DNA of 7,429 nucleotides, from contig CALDNM010000219.1 in the NCBI GenBank assembly GCA_937915045.1, forward strand, positions 1 to 7,429. The letters are read 5' to 3'. This document shows positions 1 through 6,066 of the stretch, piece by piece; positions within the stretch are counted from its first letter, which is position 1, and every line of letters begins with the position of its first letter. Position numbers and translations under genes: made by a program. The notes beneath the pieces were generated by a model. The model did no database searches, was not told the DNA's origin, and saw nothing but the letters and a program-made list of their open reading frames with translations. This stretch comes from an uncultured Clostridia bacterium. GTDB lineage: Bacteria > Bacillota > Clostridia > Peptostreptococcales > Anaerovoracaceae.

Positions 1-972
1 ACCCTTAAAATCTGCGTACTCAAGGACCTTATCGTAGAGCACCCGCGTCATAACAGGATTCACCTGATAAAATGACAGTGGAGAAATTTCAAAAGTCAGC
101 CCGCCTATCTTCTCACGGATCGTTTTGCTGCCGGCTATATTGAACATTTCTTTACCGAATATCTGCTCTCCCTTTTCGCGGTTTTCATTCAGATAAACGC
201 TCTCCAGAGTATATCCGACCCCGTTAAGAGCTTCGTCAAGCATTCCTACAAGCTTCTCCTGCGCGGGGATGTGTCTTCCATTTATCACAAGTATGACCAT
301 CACTTCTCCGGTCATGAACCCCGTCTTGACAACAAGACGCCGCATGAGACCTTTCTGCCATTTTCCGTCCCACGCGGTGATATGATCTTCTTTCATATAT
401 TTTCTGACAGCATCGGCGCACGCCATAGCGGCCGCGCTCTGGAGCAGACATTTTTTACAATTTGTAACATCATGCGTCTTGCCTCGGTAGAATCCGATCG
501 ATGGTTTCCCAAGGCTTTCTACCGCTCCGCCTTTCTTCGTTATCACACCGCCCGTACTTATCGGGAACGCTGCTTTGTTGCGGTAATGGAAAGGTTCCGG
601 CATCCCCTCTATCGGTCTGATAAGAGGCGATTTTATCCCCCCAAGACGTTCAAGTTTGCTGCGCACCTGAGTCTCCTTCAGCTCCAGCTGCCCATCATAA
701 TCAAGATGCGCGTACATACATCCGCCGCATATATCAGCGTAATGACAAAGAGGCGTCACGCGATGCTCAGACGGATCCATGATCTTCATCAGATTCGCGA
801 AAGCATAATGTTTTTTTACTTTTGTAAGGCGAGCCTTCACTACATCGCCGGGAACTGTCCTGTCGACAAATACGGCCATGCCGCCGGCCTTCCCGCCGGC
901 TCTTCCTACGCCTTTTCCCTGATCGCTTATGTCTACGATCTCCAATTCGGTTTCTTGTCCTTTTTCAAACAT
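1..972 (-). CDS. rlmD: 23S rRNA (uracil-C5)-methyltransferase, RlmD/RlmCD (RumA) type, 3' end cut off by window
   Basis: The frame is open from ATG at 972-970 to base 1: 324 codons without a stop. The family is about 450 residues, so the C-terminal part with the SAM-binding motifs and catalytic Cys lies outside the window. It is an S-adenosylmethionine-dependent enzyme that makes 5-methyluridine in 23S rRNA. Residues 1-60 look like a TRAM RNA-binding domain (KGVGRAGGKAGGMAVFVD, PGDVV). Next comes the iron-sulfur motif C76-x5-C82-x2-C85 (CHYADICGGC), with C172 and C175 (NCKKC) as candidates for the fourth ligand. SFYQVNP near residue 303 matches the conserved FxQVN motif of RumA enzymes. The start is supported by AGGAG at 982-978, five bases upstream and overlapping the stop of the cyclase gene, so the two genes are probably translationally coupled. 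Many Bacillota have one enzyme (RlmCD) that modifies both U747 and U1939; the sequence cannot tell these apart. Confidence 0.93.
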   Translation of the reverse strand, partial: MFEKGQETELEIVDISDQGKGVGRAGGKAGGMAVFVDRTVPGDVVKARLTKVKKHYAFANLMKIMDPSEHRVTPLCHYADICGGCMYAHLDYDGQLELKETQVRSKLERLGGIKSPLIRPIEGMPEPFHYRNKAAFPISTGGVITKKGGAVESLGKPSIGFYRGKTHDVTNCKKCLLQSAAAMACADAVRKYMKEDHITAWDGKWQKGLMRRLVVKTGFMTGEVMVILVINGRHIPAQEKLVGMLDEALNGVGYTLESVYLNENREKGEQIFGKEMFNIAGSKTIREKIGGLTFEISPLSFYQVNPVMTRVLYDKVLEYADFKG

Positions 973-977
973 CACTG

Positions 978-982
978 CTCCT
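978..982 (-). promoter_or_regulatory. Ribosome binding site of the rlmD-type gene, overlapping the upstream stop codon
   Basis: AGGAG on the minus strand shares two bases with the TAG stop (983-981) of the diguanylate cyclase. It sits five bases before ATG at 972. It fixes the methyltransferase start and implies coupling to translation of the cyclase. Confidence 0.75.
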
Positions 983-1667
983 AATCAGTTAGTGATAGAT
1001 CAATATGATATCCGTGCTTACCGTTCTTTTTCGCTTTGTACATCGCGGTATCACACTTTTCCATTATCTCATCTATGTCAAGTCTCAGCGGCGCGTGATA
1101 AAGTACGCCCATCGAAATAGACGCGCTTGGCGAAAATCCCTCCGGATATCCTTCGAGCCTGCCCATATCATCATTGATCTGATCTGCCATCTCAGCGATG
1201 ATTTCTTCGTTTGCGTCGGAAAGAGTTATCGCGAAAAACTCATCACCTCCGACCCTGACGATGAATGATCCCGGGATATTCTTATCAAGTATATTAACGA
1301 CATCTTTTAAAAATATATCTCCGATCGCGTGACCGAATCTGTCATTTATCTGCTTGAAGTTATCTATATCGGCGAACATGAAAGTCGCGTATCCCGCTTT
1401 ATCAAGGGAGTCGTAATATTCGTACAGCCCCGCGCGGTTCGCGACACCGGTCAGAGGATCACTTACTGCCATCTCTTTTATCCTGCGGCGATGCTCGCGC
1501 TCACTCGTGACGTTCTGCATGATATATACATCTCCGGTATCGTTTTCCCAGTAATCCCTGAGCGTCGATCTGCTCATGTTCCAGATAGTCCTCCCGGCAT
1601 CCGGCAGTTCTATCATATAATCGTTCTCCTGATAATCCTTCACGCTCCTTGAAACTGAGCCGATCAC
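981..1667 (-). CDS. Diguanylate cyclase, C-terminal fragment (end of PAS domain plus GGDEF), downstream of a frameshift
   Basis: This frame holds the rest of the second PAS domain and a complete GGDEF domain, which makes cyclic di-GMP from two GTP. Counted from the GTG at 1667, DPLTGVANR (residues 70-78) opens the GGDEF domain. FADIDNFKQINDRFGH (98-113) carries the metal- and substrate-binding residues, and RVGGDEF (138-144) is the intact active-site signature. The inhibitory I-site RxxD expected five residues before GGDEF is absent (IPGS there), so product inhibition by that route is unlikely. The GTG overlaps the TGA of the N-terminal fragment (GTGA), but it lies inside the PAS domain and is unlikely to be the natural start. 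The frame is open further upstream, giving WDAGGKSFEE from 1697, which continues the PAS domain smoothly. I read 981-2527 as one original gene of 515 codons broken by loss of one base at 1698-1703. Confidence 0.85.
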   Translation of the reverse strand: MIGSVSRSVKDYQENDYMIELPDAGRTIWNMSRSTLRDYWENDTGDVYIMQNVTSEREHRRRIKEMAVSDPLTGVANRAGLYEYYDSLDKAGYATFMFADIDNFKQINDRFGHAIGDIFLKDVVNILDKNIPGSFIVRVGGDEFFAITLSDANEEIIAEMADQINDDMGRLEGYPEGFSPSASISMGVLYHAPLRLDIDEIMEKCDTAMYKAKKNGKHGYHIDLSLTD

Positions 1668-2527
1668 CTCTTCGAAACTCTTTCCTCCCGCGTCCCATTT
1701 TTTATCAGGTCTCTGAAAGTATCGTTTATCTCTATTATTGTCCCGTTTTTATCGGCTATAGCTACACCCAGATCCATTGAATCGAGGAATGTCTCGAATT
1801 TTTTCTCCTGGTTCAGCAAATCAGTGACATCCTTTGCCAGCCCGACTGTACCGATGATACGCCCCTGCCCATCTTTCCACGGTGTTTTCGTGACCTGCAG
1901 ATGATGACTCTGTCCATCTGCCCCGGGCATCGACTCTTCAAAGTAATTCGTAAGGCCTGTAGTCCGTACATAGTTATCGCTTTCACCGCATCCTTCATCG
2001 TTCGGATCAAGACCATATATCTCACGTTCGTGTTTCCCTTCGATCTGCTCACGTGGTTTCCCGACGAGATCTATCAGGATATGGTTGATATCCATATGAA
2101 AATCTCTCAAATCTTTTGTCCATAACATGTTGTCGCTTATCTCATAATACGTATTAAAAAGATTCTCACGTATATCAAGATGTTTTTTAAGAGATCCGCG
2201 ATGGACCATATTTGAAAAAGCGACAGCAAACCTGTCCTCATCAAATGAAGGAGGGATAATATCTATCACTCCGCTTTTGATCTTATCAAGATCCATATTG
2301 TCTGAAATCAGTATCACCGCAGTATCGGAAAGCCACTGCTCGACCTCTTTGAAAATTTCATCACCGCGTATGATCATGCACGAGCCGCGCATGTCCGAAG
2401 TGACTTCATTACTTTCGTTCCACTCTATCCCATCGATATTGCAGTAATGTTCCGCCTTCCGCGCGGACTCACAAATATCCGGCGGGCAGTTTATGATGTT
2501 GACGACACATTTGATTGGTATAAGCAT
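1664..2527 (-). CDS. Diguanylate cyclase, N-terminal fragment (unassigned N-terminal domain, PAS, part of second PAS), ends at a frameshift
   Basis: This is a 287-codon frame starting at ATG 2527-2525, preceded by GGGGAGGG at 2541-2534 with a six-base spacer. Residues 1-110 have no confident assignment. The stretch AVILISDN...VIDIIPPSFDEDRF (70-100) has the rhythm of a degenerate response-regulator receiver domain. Residues about 120-236 form a PAS domain (ISDNMLWTKDLRDF, then GRIIGTVGLAKDVTD), followed by a second PAS beginning FLDSMDLGVAIADKNGTIIE (248-267). No signal peptide or membrane segment is seen, so it should be a cytoplasmic sensor. After I275-K276 the frame reads NGTREERVSKR and stops, ending the second PAS early. 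The expected continuation and the GGDEF domain are in the -1 frame. If the break is real, this fragment alone cannot make cyclic di-GMP. Gene and promoter otherwise look intact, which favours a recent mutation or a sequence error. Confidence 0.85.
   Translation of the reverse strand: MLIPIKCVVNIINCPPDICESARKAEHYCNIDGIEWNESNEVTSDMRGSCMIIRGDEIFKEVEQWLSDTAVILISDNMDLDKIKSGVIDIIPPSFDEDRFAVAFSNMVHRGSLKKHLDIRENLFNTYYEISDNMLWTKDLRDFHMDINHILIDLVGKPREQIEGKHEREIYGLDPNDEGCGESDNYVRTTGLTNYFEESMPGADGQSHHLQVTKTPWKDGQGRIIGTVGLAKDVTDLLNQEKKFETFLDSMDLGVAIADKNGTIIEINDTFRDLIKNGTREERVSKR
1697..1703 (-). other. Frameshift site: A6 run forming an A AAA AAT heptamer in the cyclase gene
   Basis: On the minus strand the codons are ATA AAA AAT GGG (1705-1694). 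The six A (1703-1698) are where the PAS reading frame changes. Adding one A gives ATA AAA AAA TGG GAC and joins both fragments into 515 codons. The seven bases fit the X XXY YYZ slippery pattern for -1 ribosomal frameshifting, which would give I-K-N-W-D. I see no obvious downstream stem or dedicated upstream Shine-Dalgarno-like stimulator, so an indel or assembly error is the simpler reading. Confidence 0.75.
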
Positions 2528-2533
2528 GAGGCA

Positions 2534-2541
2534 CCCTCCCC
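2534..2541 (-). promoter_or_regulatory. Ribosome binding site of the diguanylate cyclase gene
   Basis: GGGGAGGG on the minus strand lies six bases before ATG 2527. It supports that start and shows that the N-terminal fragment is a properly initiated gene. Confidence 0.7.
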
Positions 2542-2550
2542 TAAAATAAG

Positions 2551-2580
2551 ATATATACGTTTATACTCACCCGTATATAT
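2551..2580. repeat. Perfect 9-bp inverted repeat between promoter and cyclase start (possible operator)
   Basis: The arms ATATATACG (2551-2559) and CGTATATAT (2572-2580) are exact reverse complements, separated by 12 bases. The upstream arm includes the last two bases of the predicted -10 (2580-2579) and covers the expected transcription start near 2572. That is a usual place for a repressor site. The arms are AT-rich, so chance is possible, and a leader hairpin is a weaker alternative because one arm would be mostly untranscribed. Confidence 0.4.
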
Positions 2581-2587
2581 TATATCA
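2579..2587 (-). promoter_or_regulatory. Extended -10 promoter for the cyclase-rlmD operon
   Basis: TGATATAAT on the minus strand is a perfect extended -10 (TG-n-TATAAT), with the hexamer at 2584-2579. No good -35 is found 15-18 bases upstream, where the terminator stem lies; extended -10 promoters can work without one. Transcription would start near 2572, giving a leader of about 45 bases before ATG 2527. Confidence 0.6.
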
Positions 2588-2588
2588 G

Positions 2589-2634
2589 AAAAACAGCAGA
2601 AAACTCTATACTTATACAGAGTTTTCCGCTGTTT
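2589..2634 (-). terminator. Rho-independent terminator after trxA
   Basis: Read on the minus strand, AAACAGC (2634-2628) pairs with GCTGTTT (2597-2591), and AAAACTCT (2625-2618) pairs with AGAGTTTT (2607-2600). The two helices are separated by a CC/AG mismatch pair and closed by a 10-base loop. A run of five T (2593-2589) follows the stem. It begins about 31 bases after the trxA stop. On the plus strand the stem is followed by CTTG, without a T-run, so it should act in one direction only. Confidence 0.8.
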
Positions 2635-2665
2635 CTTGAATTTTCGCTTTGGTTATCGTATTGCC

Positions 2666-2974
2666 CTATTTGATGAGCGCTTCAAGCTTTTCTTTTCCGA
2701 TCGCTCCGATATCCTTGTTCCCTTCAGCCCCATTCTCAAATACGATGAACGTAGGCACCGCCATAACGCCGTATTTTGCCGCTACTTCAGGGCTCTCATC
2801 GATATCGACATTGCATACTTTGACGTCATCATGCTCATCTGAGATCTCAGATACCACCGGAGCCATCATCTTGCATGGTCCGCACCATGTCGCGGAAAAA
2901 TCCACTAACACCTTTTTATCTGACTTTAAGACCTCTGCCTCGAAATTCTCTGATTTTACTTTTATTACTGCCAT
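2666..2974 (-). CDS. trxA: Thioredoxin
   Basis: This is a 102-residue protein of normal thioredoxin length, a cytoplasmic dithiol-disulfide reductant normally recharged by thioredoxin reductase. The active site is ATWCGPCK with C31 and C34. The buried Asp25 (VLVDF) and the cis-proline loop AVPTF (P74) are present, as is the C-terminal IGKEKLEALI helix. There is one extra cysteine, C54 (VKVCNVD). The start is fixed by AAGGAGGT at 2988-2981, six bases before ATG. It is the last gene before the terminator at 2589-2634. The 64-base gap to the thioesterase gene contains a 7-bp inverted repeat and only weak promoter-like elements, so it may be read from the upstream genes, from its own promoter, or both. 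Confidence 0.96.
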   Translation of the reverse strand: MAVIKVKSENFEAEVLKSDKKVLVDFSATWCGPCKMMAPVVSEISDEHDDVKVCNVDIDESPEVAAKYGVMAVPTFIVFENGAEGNKDIGAIGKEKLEALIK

Positions 2975-2997
2975 ATCGGCACCTCCTTCATATTTTA

Positions 2998-3021
2998 TGT
3001 TTCATGTATACCCTTGAAACA
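2998..3021. repeat. Inverted repeat TGTTTCA-N10-TGAAACA upstream of trxA
   Basis: The arms at 2998-3004 and 3015-3021 are exact reverse complements around a 10-base spacer that contains GTATAC. It lies in the short gap between the thioesterase stop and the trxA ribosome binding site. No T-run follows, so it is not a standard terminator; a regulator site or a small mRNA hairpin is possible. Confidence 0.35.
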
Positions 3022-3038
3022 GATACATAAACTAAAAT

Positions 3039-3452
3039 TTATATCATTCCTATGATCTCATCATAGAGCTCTGTATAGTGTTTTTTGATGTTGAGAGGAT
3101 CAAGGTCCGTATTCGTGAGCGGATGTCTGCTCGTCGCTGTGATATGGACTTCTCCTGTTTCTTTATCCCTTATCTCATACGCGAACTCTATCGTCGCGGC
3201 CTTCATGCTCTTCACCCAGGTCCTGACGATGAGTTTATCATAAAGACGCGCCGGCGTTTTATATTTGATGTCGAGCGAGATTATCGGGAGCCATATTTCC
3301 AGACCTGCCTTCTTCTCATAATCTCTGAGAGTCTTTTCCATGAGCTTAGTCCTGCCGAGCTCGAGCCACTGCACATATGTGCCGTGATACACTATCTGCA
3401 TCGCGTCCGTATCGGCAAATATCGGCATGACTTCTGTTTCGTTTGTGACCAT
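3039..3452 (-). CDS. Acyl-CoA thioesterase, 4HBT/YbgC hotdog family
   Basis: This is a 137-residue single-domain hotdog-fold protein, the usual length for the 4-hydroxybenzoyl-CoA thioesterase/YbgC family, which hydrolyses acyl-CoA or related thioesters in the cytoplasm. The N-terminal signature FADTDAMQIVYHGTYVQWLE (residues 12-31) is diagnostic, with D16 as the probable catalytic residue and H23 and Y26 nearby. The core strand region SLDIKYKTPARLYDKL (about 59-74) fits the family. The substrate cannot be named; family members range from short-chain to aromatic acyl-CoAs. AAGGAAGGA at about 3469-3461 provides a ribosome binding site, and the NYN gene ends 26 bases upstream, so the gene is probably in the same operon. 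The C-terminal tail (HPLTNTDLDPLNIKKHY) is not recognised from better-known members. Confidence 0.88.
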   Translation of the reverse strand: MVTNETEVMPIFADTDAMQIVYHGTYVQWLELGRTKLMEKTLRDYEKKAGLEIWLPIISLDIKYKTPARLYDKLIVRTWVKSMKAATIEFAYEIRDKETGEVHITATSRHPLTNTDLDPLNIKKHYTELYDEIIGMI

Positions 3453-3478
3453 TATCCAGATCCTTCCTTTGTTCTTCT

Positions 3479-4246
3479 TTATTTTTTAAGTTCCACTGTG
3501 ACGAGTTTGCCTCGCGTGACCAGCTTTATGCTCCTGAAGCCTCCGATGAACTCAGAAAGAGAACTGCAGTTATAATTGCTTACGTCGAAATCAGCCCATC
3601 TGTTCTGCAGCTTCGATCCGACTTCCCCGAGCGTAGTTCCCTTGTCCTTATTGTTGTTCGCGATCACTATGCCGCGTACACGCCTTTCTATGGTGCGCGG
3701 AGAAACGAACTGCTGCTTTTCTTTCTGCTGTCTCCCCGTTCTTATCGTCGCTTTTTCTTCTATCGCGAATTTTTCTTCTTCAGTCTCTTCTTCAGCTTCC
3801 GACTTTTCCTCTTCAGCCATAGCCGCGTCCAGATTCACGAATTTGTTATACGCCGCGATCAGTGCCGCCGGAGTTTTGTTCTCGCCCATTCCAATGACCG
3901 TCATGCCCTCTTCTCTAAGCCTGCTGGCGAGTTTCGTGAAATCACTGTCCGATGACACTATGCAGAAGCCGTCGACTTTCCCTGAATAAAGGATATCCAT
4001 CGCGTCGATTATAAGTGATATGTCCGTCGAGTTTTTCCCCTTTGTGTTGCTGAACTGCTGTATAGGAGTAATGGAATTTTTGAGCAGCACGCTTTTCCAT
4101 TTTGTCGTCTCTGTACGTGTCCAGTCTCCGTATATCCTTCTGTAAGTAGTTACTCCTTCCTCATTCACTTTATCAAGAATGAGGTCTATATAGTCCGCCG
4201 ATACATTGTCTGAATCTATCAGCAGCGCTATTCTCTTTTCATCCAT
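3479..4246 (-). CDS. NYN-domain putative ribonuclease with C-terminal OST-HTH/LOTUS domain
   Basis: This is a 255-residue cytoplasmic protein. Residues 1-138 form a NYN (PIN-like, LabA/DUF88) domain with the expected acidic residues: D11 and D13 in LLIDSDN, D75 in NSTDISLIIDAMD, and D100 and D102 in IVSSDSDFTKLASRLRE. This pattern predicts a metal-dependent RNase. A highly acidic linker follows (about 144-165, EEEKSEAEEETEEE), then a basic stretch (RTGRQQKEKQQ). Residues about 184-253 resemble an OST-HTH/LOTUS RNA-binding domain (GTTLGEVGSKLQNRWADFDVSNYNCSSLSEFI...VTRGKLVTVEL). The NYN-LOTUS pairing is a known bacterial architecture; its target RNA is not known to me. ATG 4246 lies one base after the whiA stop, with GGAAGGAT embedded in the whiA 3' end, so translation is probably coupled to whiA. 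Confidence 0.87.
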   Translation of the reverse strand: MDEKRIALLIDSDNVSADYIDLILDKVNEEGVTTYRRIYGDWTRTETTKWKSVLLKNSITPIQQFSNTKGKNSTDISLIIDAMDILYSGKVDGFCIVSSDSDFTKLASRLREEGMTVIGMGENKTPAALIAAYNKFVNLDAAMAEEEKSEAEEETEEEKFAIEEKATIRTGRQQKEKQQFVSPRTIERRVRGIVIANNNKDKGTTLGEVGSKLQNRWADFDVSNYNCSSLSEFIGGFRSIKLVTRGKLVTVELKK

Positions 4247-4247
4247 T

Positions 4248-5204
4248 TTATTTTATCCTTCCTGTATCATTATCAGCCATAGCTTCGATCCTCTTCAGCC
4301 TGCTGTTGACTCCCGCCTTTTTTAGCGGAGGCTTCAGCATTTCTCCGAGTTCTGTAAGTGTCGCGTCGGGATTATCGAGTCTCAGAAGAGCTATTTCCCT
4401 GAGTTTCTCAGGCATTGGCTCAAATCTGTTCTCATCCATAAGACGCTTTATGGCTATTATCTGTTTTTCGGAAGCAGCCAGTGCTTTGTCTATGTTCGCC
4501 TGATCGCAGTTGCTCCGTCTGTTCGCTTCATTGCGGAGTTCCTTTCTCATGATCACATCTTCATAGATAAAATACTGTGAGTGCGCTCCCATAATAGCAA
4601 GAAGGTCGAGGATCTGCCCCGAACTCTTGACATAGGTCACGTACTCTTTCTTCCTCTTTATTTTTCTGGCATCGATATCGACAAAAGTATTGATAAGTTT
4701 TTTCATATCCGATGCCAGTCTGTCAGTCGTACATACGATCTCGAACTGATACTGTTTTTCCGGGCTGGTCATAGTGCCGGCGCCGAGAAACGCTCCGCGC
4801 AGATATGCCTTCCTCTCACTCTTCTTCCTTATCAGTCCTTCATATATACCGTCGCTTATAAAATTCATCCCTTCGCGTACCATCAGGATCCCTGCCTCTC
4901 GCAGTATCTGATCGGAAAGATCCTCCGGTCCGATCGTGATGATATAGTATTTGCCTTTTTTCAGAGTCTGACCTTGTCCGACATCTATCTTGGCTTCTAC
5001 ACTGAAGTAATCCTTTATCAGCTTTTTGAAATGTCTCGCTACCGCGGGATTTTCGGTATTCATGACGATCTTGAACCTGCCGCCTCCAACAAGGCCTATA
5101 CTTCCGCAGACCCTGATGAACCCGGCGATCTCGGCCAGCATACATTCCTTTTTATCCGGCATGATCCTGGCTAGTTCGTTTTTTGTTTCACTCGCAAATG
5201 ACAT
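4248..5204 (-). CDS. whiA: WhiA DNA-binding cell division/sporulation regulator
   Basis: This is a 318-residue protein, typical for WhiA, whose fold joins a degenerate LAGLIDADG homing-endonuclease domain to a C-terminal helix-turn-helix. MSFASETKNELARI opens the protein exactly as in WhiA homologues. RKAYLRGAFLGAGTMTSPEK (131-150) is the second LAGLIDADG-like motif, SNCDQANIDKAL (231-242) is the conserved linker, and LREIALLRLDNPDATLTELG (268-287) with PPLKKAGVNSRLKRI is the helix-turn-helix. WhiA is a sporulation regulator in Streptomyces and affects division and chromosome segregation in Bacillus. An in-frame ATG at 5273 would overlap rapZ by 65 bases and add 23 non-conserved residues, so 5204 is preferred. 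The gap to the rapZ stop is four bases, and only a weak purine-rich AAGAG/AGAGAA lies upstream, suggesting coupling. The yvcK gene often found between rapZ and whiA is absent. Confidence 0.95.
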   Translation of the reverse strand: MSFASETKNELARIMPDKKECMLAEIAGFIRVCGSIGLVGGGRFKIVMNTENPAVARHFKKLIKDYFSVEAKIDVGQGQTLKKGKYYIITIGPEDLSDQILREAGILMVREGMNFISDGIYEGLIRKKSERKAYLRGAFLGAGTMTSPEKQYQFEIVCTTDRLASDMKKLINTFVDIDARKIKRKKEYVTYVKSSGQILDLLAIMGAHSQYFIYEDVIMRKELRNEANRRSNCDQANIDKALAASEKQIIAIKRLMDENRFEPMPEKLREIALLRLDNPDATLTELGEMLKPPLKKAGVNSRLKRIEAMADNDTGRIK

Positions 5205-5208
5205 TTCT

Positions 5209-6066
5209 CTATTTTCTCTTGATATCCCTGTGATCGATCGTGACCTGTTTCCCCTGCAGAGTGAACAGATCATAGATCTCGTTAGCCATGGCTACACTGC
5301 GGTGCTGCCCGCCGGTGCATCCAAACGCGATATTCAGATTATATTTTCCCTCACGCATATAGCACGGGATTATCGCGTTTATGAGCCTGTTCAGGTTTTT
5401 GACGAATGTGCGGCTCTCCTGGAATTTCATCACATAAGTCCTGACTTTTTTGCTGTTTCCTGTAAGCCTCTTCATGCTTGGCACATAAAACGGATTTGGT
5501 ATGAACCTCATATCGAATACCATGTCCGCCGTTATAGGCAGCCCGAATTTGTAACCGAACGACATCACATTCACAACGAAGGTTTCTTCCTGACTCTCAC
5601 CGGAAAGGAGCGAAACTATCTCACTCTTTAGCTTCGCCGACTTCATGTTCGAGGTGTCGATGACATAGTCCGCGTGGCTCCTGAGATCTGAAAGCATCTC
5701 TCTTTCCTTCTCGATATCATCCACAGTAGCTGTCTTGCGCGTAAGCGGATGTACTCTCCTGGTCTCATTGAACCTGTGCACAAGAGCTTCATCAGAAGCT
5801 TCGAGAAAGAGTATCTTGCAGTCTACATTCGCGTCCTTAAGATACGAAAGGCTCTCCTTAGCGTCAGCGAGGAATTCACCGCCCCTTATATCGACTACGA
5901 ACGCTACCTTGTCTATACCCGTCTTTTCATTGAGCGCGAGAGAAATGAAATTCTGTATCAGCGAAGGCGGCATATTGTCGACACAATAATACCCTATGTC
6001 TTCCAGACATCCTACAGCCTGAGATTTACCGGCCCCTGACATTCCCGTTATAAATATTACCTGCAT
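5209..6066 (-). CDS. rapZ: RapZ/YvcJ-family nucleotide-binding protein
   Basis: This is a 285-residue cytoplasmic protein, the normal length for RapZ/YvcJ. The N-terminal P-loop is GMSGAGKS (residues 8-15), followed by the family motif CVDNMPPSLI (28-37), a Walker B-like FVVDIRGGEF (56-65), ADYVIDTSN (132-140) and the C-terminal signature FGCTGGQHRSV (248-258). In E. coli RapZ controls glmS through the small RNA GlmZ; in B. subtilis YvcJ binds and hydrolyses nucleotides and affects competence. Clostridial function is inferred only. An in-frame ATG at 6090 would add eight residues (MPWRRGGI) before the conserved MQVIFITG. The start at 6066 is chosen because of AGAGGTGG at 6078-6071 and the TAATG overlap with the stop of the PHP gene. 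Confidence 0.96.
   Translation of the reverse strand: MQVIFITGMSGAGKSQAVGCLEDIGYYCVDNMPPSLIQNFISLALNEKTGIDKVAFVVDIRGGEFLADAKESLSYLKDANVDCKILFLEASDEALVHRFNETRRVHPLTRKTATVDDIEKEREMLSDLRSHADYVIDTSNMKSAKLKSEIVSLLSGESQEETFVVNVMSFGYKFGLPITADMVFDMRFIPNPFYVPSMKRLTGNSKKVRTYVMKFQESRTFVKNLNRLINAIIPCYMREGKYNLNIAFGCTGGQHRSVAMANEIYDLFTLQGKQVTIDHRDIKRK

Noticed and set aside
271..984. Plus-strand open frame of 237 codons
   Set aside because: It is the shadow of the rlmD-type gene, which on the minus strand shows TRAM and CGGC motifs through 324 open codons. The plus-strand translation has no family features.
1236..1250. GGAGGTGATGAG resembling a perfect Shine-Dalgarno with ATG
   Set aside because: These bases encode the GGDEF active site itself, so the likeness is a codon coincidence.
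2985..3035. Possible sigma-70 promoter for trxA (TATACA or TAAAAT as -10)
   Set aside because: TAAAAT would start transcription within the ribosome binding site. TATACA has only a poor -35 at a short 15-base spacing. The evidence is too weak to list.
4581..5174. Plus-strand open frame of 197 codons, and similar frames at 5026-5631 and 3078-3575
   Set aside because: These are opposite-strand shadows of whiA, rapZ and the thioesterase/NYN genes, with no credible ribosome binding site or domain.
5205..5273. Longer whiA start at 5273
   Set aside because: It would lie inside rapZ coding sequence and add 23 residues without family similarity before the conserved MSFASETKNELA.
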